The translations under genes were made by a program, and so were the position numbers. From the NCBI GenBank assembly GCA_023413135.1, contig JAEZQK010000072.1:1-23948 (forward strand): DNA of 23,948 bases, in the 5' to 3' direction. Source of the stretch: Bacillota bacterium (GTDB lineage Bacteria > Bacillota > Clostridia > Christensenellales > Aristaeellaceae). Below are positions 13,817 through 19,664 of this stretch, piece by piece (position 1 is the first letter of the stretch; every line of letters starts with the position of its first letter). Under the pieces are notes generated by a model. The model saw nothing but the letters and a program-made list of their open reading frames with translations. It was not told the origin of the DNA and did not search any database.

Positions 13817-15361
13817 TCAATTATTGATATGGGTATCCAGATAGTCGGTGATCAGGGCGCTCCAATCCTGGCCGGATACCTCTTTGAGCGTTTGCTGAAA
13901 GTCCGCGCGGGAGGTCAGGCGGAAGGCCTGGCGCTGATAATACGTGCGCAAAAACTCATCGAAGGTATCCCCTAGGGCTGTTTGAAGCGCCACCATCAGC
14001 GCCGCGCCCCGGCGGTACACCACCAGGGAATATTCCGACATGGAGCCGAAATAGTCGATAGGGCTTCCTGGGGTCACACCTCTTGGCACGGTCACCTGCA
14101 TGGCGGTTTCAAACCGGGAAAAGGCAAGGCTTTCCCTTGCTTCCTGCCCGTAATACATTTGGGTATAGTCCAGCAGCGCATACTCCGCCAGCGCCTCATC
14201 CTGCCAGGGCTGATAGAATTGATCGGAGCCCACCACCGCATACCACCATTGGTGCGCCACCTCGTGCACCGTCACACTTTCCAGATTGCCTTCGCTGTCC
14301 GCCTCGTACAGGGCTTTTCCGATCAGCACGAGGCCCGGATACTCCATGCCGGCAAAGGGGAAATCCACCGTAGCAACGGCAAGGTGACGGTAGGGATACG
14401 CGCCGTACAGCTCATTGAAACATTGCAATGCCTGCTTAGCATACTTCATTACCTTCCATGCCGCCTGGGTCGTAAGGGCGTAGCTGGTGACAAGCACATC
14501 CCCCACCGTTTCCTGGGCGGTGGCGAAGCGGTCGCTGATAGACAACGCAAAGTCCCGTACCGCGGGAGCGTCAAATGCAAACGTCCACTTCCCGTCCTTC
14601 TCCGATTTTTCACCGTAAGCGCTGCCGGCACACAAATACCCCTTGGGCACGGTAACCGTCACGCTGTAGTTGGCACAGTCCGAGTAAAACGGGTCTCCCA
14701 GCGGAAAATATTCCTCCGTCCGCCAGGCCCCGTCTTCCCACACGGAAAGGATGGGAAAAACGTTCCCCAGTGTATATATCCCCGAAGCATGCCCAAAGCG
14801 AAAGGCCGTATCCGGGATCTGAATCACATAATCAAGTGTAATGTCGATCCACTGTTCCGGCTGCCAGGCAGTAGCAAGCGCAATGTGCAGCACGGTTTTG
14901 GCGGCATCATCATAGGCATGGCCGGATGCTTGTCCGCCAAGCAGAACTTCCGTAATGGAGATACTGCCTTCGCTGAATCCGCCGGGATAGCTCTGGTCGT
15001 ATACGTCCTCGATGGCTGCGGGGCTGTATTCTTCCGAGGAGAAGGCGTTGGCATAGGTGCGCAGCACCACGTCACTGTGCATCTGGCCGCTTCTATTCTG
15101 AAGGTGCATCGTCTGCCGTGCCTTTACCTGCCCTGCTTCCGGGAAAAACTCCGCCGTGATGGATATCTCATCTAAGCCTTGGGCGGCAGCGGTGAGCACC
15201 GCCCTCTGGGGAGGCAAAGCCGGTGATCCCGCAAAAACATTCAGGCACAGCAGCACCGCAAGCAATGCCACGGCGCCGCCAAGGGCGGCAAACCGCATGA
15301 TTGTAAGACGGCGCTTTGCCCCTTCCGGGGAAGAAATGGTCCGCTCCCGCGTTTTTTTCAT
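13817..15361 (-). CDS. Membrane-anchored M1-family metallopeptidase
   Basis: A 514-residue gluzincin aminopeptidase-like protein. An N-terminal segment (about 23-45, FAALGGAVALLAVLLCLNVFAG) anchors it with the enzyme outside. The M1 beta-rich N-domain spans about 60-300, and the catalytic domain has GMEYPG (338-343, the GxMEN position with Tyr for Asn), HEVAHQWW (zinc ligands H366 and H370, catalytic E367) and the third ligand E389 in DEALAEY, exactly 18 residues after H370. The C-terminal M1 domains are absent, as in short bacterial M1-like peptidases. The ATG at 15361 has GGGAGA upstream; the open frame beyond it overlaps helD. It follows helD by 44 nt. The GMEY variant leaves open whether it is an exo- or other peptidase. 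Confidence 0.92.
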   Translation of the reverse strand: MKKTRERTISSPEGAKRRLTIMRFAALGGAVALLAVLLCLNVFAGSPALPPQRAVLTAAAQGLDEISITAEFFPEAGQVKARQTMHLQNRSGQMHSDVVLRTYANAFSSEEYSPAAIEDVYDQSYPGGFSEGSISITEVLLGGQASGHAYDDAAKTVLHIALATAWQPEQWIDITLDYVIQIPDTAFRFGHASGIYTLGNVFPILSVWEDGAWRTEEYFPLGDPFYSDCANYSVTVTVPKGYLCAGSAYGEKSEKDGKWTFAFDAPAVRDFALSISDRFATAQETVGDVLVTSYALTTQAAWKVMKYAKQALQCFNELYGAYPYRHLAVATVDFPFAGMEYPGLVLIGKALYEADSEGNLESVTVHEVAHQWWYAVVGSDQFYQPWQDEALAEYALLDYTQMYYGQEARESLAFSRFETAMQVTVPRGVTPGSPIDYFGSMSEYSLVVYRRGAALMVALQTALGDTFDEFLRTYYQRQAFRLTSRADFQQTLKEVSGQDWSALITDYLDTHINN

Positions 15362-15405
15362 ATCGTCTCCCGCAGCGGCCGGCCAAGACACAGCCGCTCC
15401 ATTCA

Positions 15406-17709
15406 TTATACTACATTTTGTGGTGGCTTTCCAGCATTTCCCCACTCACATGTGCAAAAAATCGCTTCATCCTTTGCTATTTCCGCCAGCAATTGTGATT
15501 TTTCTCCCGAATGCACAAGCGCCAGACGATGCAAGGGCCTGGTGCACAGCACATACAAAAGTCGGCAGAAGAAAGGCTCATCCGGATACACTTCCTTGCT
15601 TGCATCGGCCACCAGCACGCAGTCGAATTCCAGCCCCTTGACCAATGCGGCGGGGATCACCAGCACCCCGCCCTCAAAGTGGCTGTCACCGGCTTTTAAA
15701 AGCCTTGCGTTCAGCTCCGCGGGCAAGGCGCGGTAGAGCGCCATGCATCTATCCTCCGTCTTTTCGATGAGGGCGATGCTGTGATATCCTTCCTTCACCC
15801 AGGCGGCCGCCTGTTCGGCAATGGCCCGGATCCGCTCCTTATCATTTTTGCAGGCCATGATTACCGGTTTTTCGCCATGGCGCAAGACCGGCTTTGCCTG
15901 CGGCTGATGAGGCACGGGATGGCGGGCGGCGATGCGGCTGGCCACCGTCATGATCTCCACGGTGTTGCGGTAGCTGACGACCAGTTGCTTTTTGTCGGCC
16001 TGGCCACGGAATACTTCCCCTGCCACCTCATCCCAGTCCCTTATACCCTCATCCCCGTGGATGCCCTGCATCAGATCGCCTACCATAGTAAACGATTCAT
16101 GCCCGGCCATTTCTTTCAATAGCTGGCAATGGAAAGGCGAAAAGTCCTGGGCCTCGTCCATCACCACATGGCTCACGTTCAGCCGGGGGATTCCCCACAC
16201 CCGCCGCCCGATCACCGTAATGGCCGGCAGATCCTCCGCCCCGGCCTCCCCGCGGCCAAGCGATTCCCGGGTACGCCTAATGAGCTCCGTCCCATCCGCC
16301 CCAAAGGTATTTTCCCGCTCCATGTAATCAAGGAACGATCCGTATACCTCCAGCACGTTCATGGACGGCCACACCCCGGGATACGCCTTGAGAAACTTCT
16401 TTTGCTCCTCCTTAAGCTCTACTAAGCGCTTCTCCCGGCTTTCCAGCAGCTTTTTGGTTCGGGCACGCCGTTCCTCATTGTCCGGCAGGCGCGTAACAAG
16501 CGCATCCAGCCGCTCCCTGACCATGGCTTCCAACTGCTCCGTCATGCGCTCCGCCGCCTTTTTGAGACGGCCCTGCATATACTTTTGCAGCTCCGTCACC
16601 CGCTGGCGCAGTGGGAAGGGTTTTAATTGTGTAAGATAAATGCCTTGCAGCTCAGTTTCAGTATAGAGTACCTCGTTTCCAAAGCGCACATCCCCGGCCG
16701 GGATGACCTGCCGCTCATAGATATTCAAAAATTCCTCCAGCGCTCTTTTAAAGCGCAGGGAACCTTTTATGCGGAGCAGGCTGCCCAGGGCTGCCCGTTC
16801 CGCCGCCGTCATGCGCAGCTGGTCCTCCAGGCGGTTTTCCCAGCGCACCTTGACCATCTGCTTACCCAAACAGCGCCGGCACAAATTCATAAAAGTCGTC
16901 TGCTGCACCTGCTGAACGCCCAGGTCCGGCAGGACGGCGGAAATATAGTCCAGGAAAAGAGGGTTGGGGGCCACAATCATCATGGAGGCGGGCGAGAGCG
17001 TTTCCTGATAGGCATATAAAAGCCAGGCGATGCGGTGCAGTGCGATAGTCGTTTTTCCGCTGCCCGCGACCCCCTGGACAATTAAGGGCTTCCCTATGCC
17101 GTGACGGATCACTATGTTCTGCTCCGCCTGGATGGTGGTGACGATTTCCCTCAGCCTATCGGTACTTACCGAACCTAGTACACCCTGCAGGTAAGCATCC
17201 TGGCTGACGACGCCCGAATCGAAAATTCCTGTGAGGCGGCTATCGGTGACGGTGATCATCCGCTTGAGTGTCAGTTCTCCCTCCACTCTGCCGTCCGGGG
17301 CCTCATAGGCCATGGGGCCTACCTGGCCGGAGTAGTACAGGTTAGCCACCGGGCTTCGCCAGTCCACCACCTCCACGCTGTACTCCGGCGTTTTCAAAAC
17401 GCCCCAGCGGCCCAGGTAATGTGTCTCCGGTGTGCCGCCCTTGGGAATGAAGTCCAGCCTGGAGAAAAAGGGCTGTCGGCGTGCCAGTGCAAGTTGGTGC
17501 AGCGTTTGCAGCTTCATGCGTAAAATGTTCAGCGTTACCAATTCATCCGCATCGATGCCTTCCGGCACCTTGATCACCCGGTCTTCCTCCGCTCCGACTC
17601 CCGTTTCCGCCTCCAGCTTGCCTATTTCGCCGTGGATTACAGACAGTGTACGCGTAAGCCGCGCAGCCTCCGGCGCGGCATCCGGGTGGTCCGGCAGACG
17701 CCATTCCAT
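15406..17709 (-). CDS. helD: HelD-like UvrD/Rep-family ATPase acting on RNA polymerase
   Basis: A 767-residue superfamily 1 ATPase of the HelD type, which in Bacillota and Actinobacteria binds stalled or inactive RNA polymerase and frees it from nucleic acid. The N-terminal coiled region (15-80) corresponds to the arm that enters the secondary channel. It is followed by DWRSPVANLYY (116-126), typical of HelD. Walker A GVAGSGKTT is at 213-221, an inserted helical arm at about 330-450, Walker B DEAQD at 518-522, SYRNT at 579-583, and the C-terminal motif KGLEFDCVLV. The ATG at 17709 has GGGAGG eight bases upstream; a GTG three codons earlier abuts that site. It has a near-consensus promoter and heads the run of seven minus-strand genes. 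Distinguishing it from other UvrD-like helicases rests on length and the DWRSP region. Confidence 0.9.
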   Translation of the reverse strand: MEWRLPDHPDAAPEAARLTRTLSVIHGEIGKLEAETGVGAEEDRVIKVPEGIDADELVTLNILRMKLQTLHQLALARRQPFFSRLDFIPKGGTPETHYLGRWGVLKTPEYSVEVVDWRSPVANLYYSGQVGPMAYEAPDGRVEGELTLKRMITVTDSRLTGIFDSGVVSQDAYLQGVLGSVSTDRLREIVTTIQAEQNIVIRHGIGKPLIVQGVAGSGKTTIALHRIAWLLYAYQETLSPASMMIVAPNPLFLDYISAVLPDLGVQQVQQTTFMNLCRRCLGKQMVKVRWENRLEDQLRMTAAERAALGSLLRIKGSLRFKRALEEFLNIYERQVIPAGDVRFGNEVLYTETELQGIYLTQLKPFPLRQRVTELQKYMQGRLKKAAERMTEQLEAMVRERLDALVTRLPDNEERRARTKKLLESREKRLVELKEEQKKFLKAYPGVWPSMNVLEVYGSFLDYMERENTFGADGTELIRRTRESLGRGEAGAEDLPAITVIGRRVWGIPRLNVSHVVMDEAQDFSPFHCQLLKEMAGHESFTMVGDLMQGIHGDEGIRDWDEVAGEVFRGQADKKQLVVSYRNTVEIMTVASRIAARHPVPHQPQAKPVLRHGEKPVIMACKNDKERIRAIAEQAAAWVKEGYHSIALIEKTEDRCMALYRALPAELNARLLKAGDSHFEGGVLVIPAALVKGLEFDCVLVADASKEVYPDEPFFCRLLYVLCTRPLHRLALVHSGEKSQLLAEIAKDEAIFCTCEWGNAGKPPQNVV

Positions 17710-17755
17710 GGGGAACACCTCCCATCATTTATGCTTTTTCAAAGCGAGAATAAAT

Positions 17756-17784
17756 ATTATAGTGTCCTTTCGCTCTGTTGTCAA
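17756..17784 (-). promoter_or_regulatory. Consensus sigma-A promoter for helD and probably the downstream run
   Basis: On the minus strand TTGACA (17784-17779) and TATAAT (17761-17756) are perfect hexamers with 17 nt between. The start codon is about 46 nt beyond the -10. Its -35 lies 23 nt from the -35 of the divergent padR promoter, so a regulator between them could affect both. Confidence 0.88.
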
Positions 17785-17807
17785 CCAGTTTTTTCTTTAC
17801 GTGCCAA

Positions 17808-17836
17808 TTGACAAGGAAGCCGGGATGATTTACAAT
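17808..17836 (+). promoter_or_regulatory. Sigma-A promoter of padR
   Basis: TTGACA (17808-17813) and TACAAT (17831-17836) are 17 nt apart, nearly consensus. The expected start, about 17843, falls inside the PadR-type inverted repeat. Confidence 0.87.
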
Positions 17837-17837
17837 T

Positions 17838-17856
17838 CTATATCATCTTGATATAG
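17838..17856 (+). promoter_or_regulatory. Probable PadR operator
   Basis: CTATATCA (17838-17845) and TGATATAG (17849-17856) form a perfect 8-bp inverted repeat with a TCT spacer, just after the -10 box and before GGAGAAG. PadR proteins typically bind AT-rich dyads such as ATATCA/TGATAT, so autorepression is likely. Confidence 0.78.
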
Positions 17857-17869
17857 TTAAGGAGAAGCC

Positions 17870-18454
17870 ATGGCCAAGGACAACACCACCCGGTACATCC
17901 TTCTTGGGCTGTTAAGCCACGAACCCATGAGCGGCTACGATATGAAAAAGCGTATCGATGGTACGATTAATCAGTTTTGGAGCGTTGGCTACGGCCAGAT
18001 CTATCCTACGCTGAACGGCCTGGAAGAGGAAGGTTTGATTGAAAAGGTCATGTCGGAGGCTGCCAAAGGCCCTACGCGGAACGTGTACGCCATCACCGAA
18101 TCCGGCCGTGAGCATTTGGAAAAGTGGCTGCTGCTGCCGGAAGAAAAGGAGTACACCCGGTATGAGATACTGCTCAAGCTGTTTTTTGGCGGCAAGCTGG
18201 ACCCGGTATCCAACATGCAAAGGATTGAAATCTTTCGCAGGCGGTTTGAGCAGGATTTGAAAATGCTGAACCTGTTTGAGGAAGATTTGAAGCGGGTTAT
18301 GGAAAAGGATCCGGACCACCTGAATTACTACATCACCGTGCGGTTTGGGCAATACGTATACAAGGCCTACCTTGATTGGGCGCAGGAAGCGCTTCATATG
18401 CTCGGTACCAAACAAGAAGAATCGGAGGATGAATCCCGTGAGCAAAATGACTAA
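17870..18454 (+). CDS. PadR family transcriptional regulator (long, Vir-C-terminal type)
   Basis: A 194-residue dimeric winged-helix repressor. The N-terminal domain (1-82) has the PadR core TTRYILLGLLSHEPMSGYDMKK, GYGQIYPTLNGLEEEGLIE and the wing YAITESGREHLEKWL. The C-terminal helical domain (about 95-180) with LLKLFFGGKL and a DLKMLNLFEEDLK coil is of the PadR_C type that forms the dimer. AAGGAG lies before the ATG, just after the inverted repeat that should be its operator. The last 17 nt overlap the polyferredoxin gene, so regulator and target are one transcript. The effector is unknown; many PadR proteins sense phenolics or antibiotics, but the partner here suggests a redox or metal-related signal (inference). 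Confidence 0.94.
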   Translation: MAKDNTTRYILLGLLSHEPMSGYDMKKRIDGTINQFWSVGYGQIYPTLNGLEEEGLIEKVMSEAAKGPTRNVYAITESGREHLEKWLLLPEEKEYTRYEILLKLFFGGKLDPVSNMQRIEIFRRRFEQDLKMLNLFEEDLKRVMEKDPDHLNYYITVRFGQYVYKAYLDWAQEALHMLGTKQEESEDESREQND

Positions 18455-19217
18455 AACCAGGAAGATCATACAGCTGTTTTTCTTCATCACCTTTCCCATC
18501 ACCCTCAACTACCTGTCCCCCTACCTGATCGTACAGGGAAGCTTTGAAGGCGTGCTGGCCGGCAGCGCCCTTACATTTTTCGGCCTGTTTGTCTCCTCCC
18601 TCTTTTTCGGGCGAAGCTACTGCTCCTTTGTCTGTCCCGCCGGCGCGCTGCAGGATGCCTGCGCCGCCATTGTGTCAAAGCCCGTTGGAAAGCGGCAAGA
18701 TGTAATCAAGTATGTCATCTGGGCCGTATGGCTTGGGGCGATTGTGGCGGGGTTTGTTATGGCGGGAGGCATCAAGGAAGTCAACATGATCTACATGACC
18801 GACGGAGGCATCTCGGTGAGTGATTCATCCAGGTATTTCATCTATCTCCCGATCGTTTTTTTGCTGGCCATACTGGCACTGGTGTTTGGCCGGCGCTCCC
18901 CTTGCCACAGCATTTGCTGGATGGCCCCTTTCATGGTGCTGGGCACGCTTTTGAAAGAAGCGCTGCATCTGCCCGCCAGGCGGCTTACAGCCGAGCCTTC
19001 CCGCTGCATAGACTGCAAGGCCTGCGTAAAAGCCTGCCCCATGAGCCTGAAGGTGAATGAAATGGTGGCAAAAAACCAAACGTTCAACACGGAGTGCATT
19101 CTTTGCGGCCAGTGCCAGGATGCATGCCCAAAGCAGGTGTTGAAGGTAGGGTTTGCGTCCGGGAAAAAGCATGAAGTCAAAGCAAATGTAGAGGCTGATA
19201 GAAGTTTTATGGGATAA
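18438..19217 (+). CDS. NapH/MauN-type membrane polyferredoxin (4Fe-4S)
   Basis: A 259-residue membrane protein expected to pass electrons between the membrane pool and a soluble or periplasmic partner. Four or five membrane helices alternate with two CxxxCP-type motifs, CSFVCPAGAL (near 63) and CHSICWMAP (near 155), as in NapH, NosR and MauN. Two classical ferredoxin clusters follow: CIDCKACVKACP and CILCGQCQDACP. I chose the GTG at 18438, nine bases after GGAGG; the ATG at 18429 touches that site and the ATG at 18447 is also possible. It overlaps padR by 17 nt. No catalytic partner is adjacent, so the electron acceptor is unknown; homologues are found beside reductases of many kinds. Confidence 0.9.
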   Translation: MSKMTKTRKIIQLFFFITFPITLNYLSPYLIVQGSFEGVLAGSALTFFGLFVSSLFFGRSYCSFVCPAGALQDACAAIVSKPVGKRQDVIKYVIWAVWLGAIVAGFVMAGGIKEVNMIYMTDGGISVSDSSRYFIYLPIVFLLAILALVFGRRSPCHSICWMAPFMVLGTLLKEALHLPARRLTAEPSRCIDCKACVKACPMSLKVNEMVAKNQTFNTECILCGQCQDACPKQVLKVGFASGKKHEVKANVEADRSFMG

Positions 19218-19253
19218 GTATGCCTTCCTCCGGCTTCAAATGGGCCGCTGCTT

Positions 19254-19379
19254 GGCGGGCGATTAATAATCGCCCCTACGACGCCGTGTGTTTATTGGTT
19301 TCTCTACCGAGGCATATGGGAGCCGGAAGAAAAGCCAATACACTCTTTGCAGCCGTAGGGGCGATTATCAATCGCCCGC
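19254..19379. repeat. Paired GTAGGGGCGATT palindromic repeats, facing outward
   Basis: The left arm GGCGGGCGATTAATAATCGC plus CCCTACG (19254-19280) and the right arm GCCGTAGGGGCGATTATC plus AATCGCCCGC (19352-19379) are inverted. Reading outward from the arms, the flanks AGAAACCAATAAAC (minus strand, near 19290-19305) and AGAAAAGCCAATACAC (plus, 19328-19343) match the flank at 6787-6800. This places it in the same family as 965-1085 and 6785-6890. The gap 19218-19664 has no gene. Confidence 0.7.
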
Positions 19380-19470
19380 TTGTGACGGTTCATTAAAACT
19401 CAAGGCCGAAGGATGCTCTCCTCCGGCCTGTATCTTTTACACCTTAATTCGGGATTCCTAAGGGATTTCC

Positions 19471-19556
19471 CATCTGGCTCAATCGGCGCGTTGGCTCGTT
19501 GCCGCTCGCACTGCTCGTTTCGCCAGCCTCCTTCGCCTCGCCTATTTCCGCCAGCT
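19471..19556 (+). repeat. Structured dispersed repeat, copy D1 (3' truncated)
   Basis: It begins CATCTGGCTCAATCG at 19471. The 5' arms GCGTTGG (19488-19494) and GCACTGC (19508-19514) pair at five of seven positions counting one G-T. The 3' hairpin is cut: GCC, TATT and TCCGCCAG are present, but the closing arms are replaced by the start of copy D2. Confidence 0.72.
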
Positions 19557-19660
19557 TGCTCAATCGTCGTATCACTTCGCTACCGCTCGTGCTACTCGTT
19601 TCGCAAGCCTCCTCCGCCTGCCCTATTGCCCCCACAGGGGGCGGGCAGGCTCCGGAGCCC
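19557..19660 (+). repeat. Structured dispersed repeat, copy D2, abutting alaS
   Basis: CTCAATCG is at 19559-19566. The 5' hairpin pairs GTATCAC (19569-19575) with GTGCTAC (19589-19595) at six of seven positions. The 3' hairpin is complete: outer GCCTGCCC (19616-19623) with GGGCAGGC (19643-19650), bulge TATT (19624-19627), inner GCCCCC with GGGGGC, loop ACA. A 12-bp palindrome GGCTCCGGAGCC (19648-19659) ends it, four bases before the alaS stop codon; on the minus strand it could serve as the alaS terminator. Confidence 0.8.
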
Positions 19661-19664
19661 CTGG

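Noticed and set aside
13982..15175. 397-codon open frame antisense to the M1 peptidase
   Set aside because: The minus strand encodes an intact HEVAH metallopeptidase; the translated antisense frame is His/Arg-rich without domain features.
1..19664. CRISPR array as an explanation for the palindromic repeats
   Set aside because: The copies are far apart, in both orientations, without uniform spacers, and no cas gene is present.
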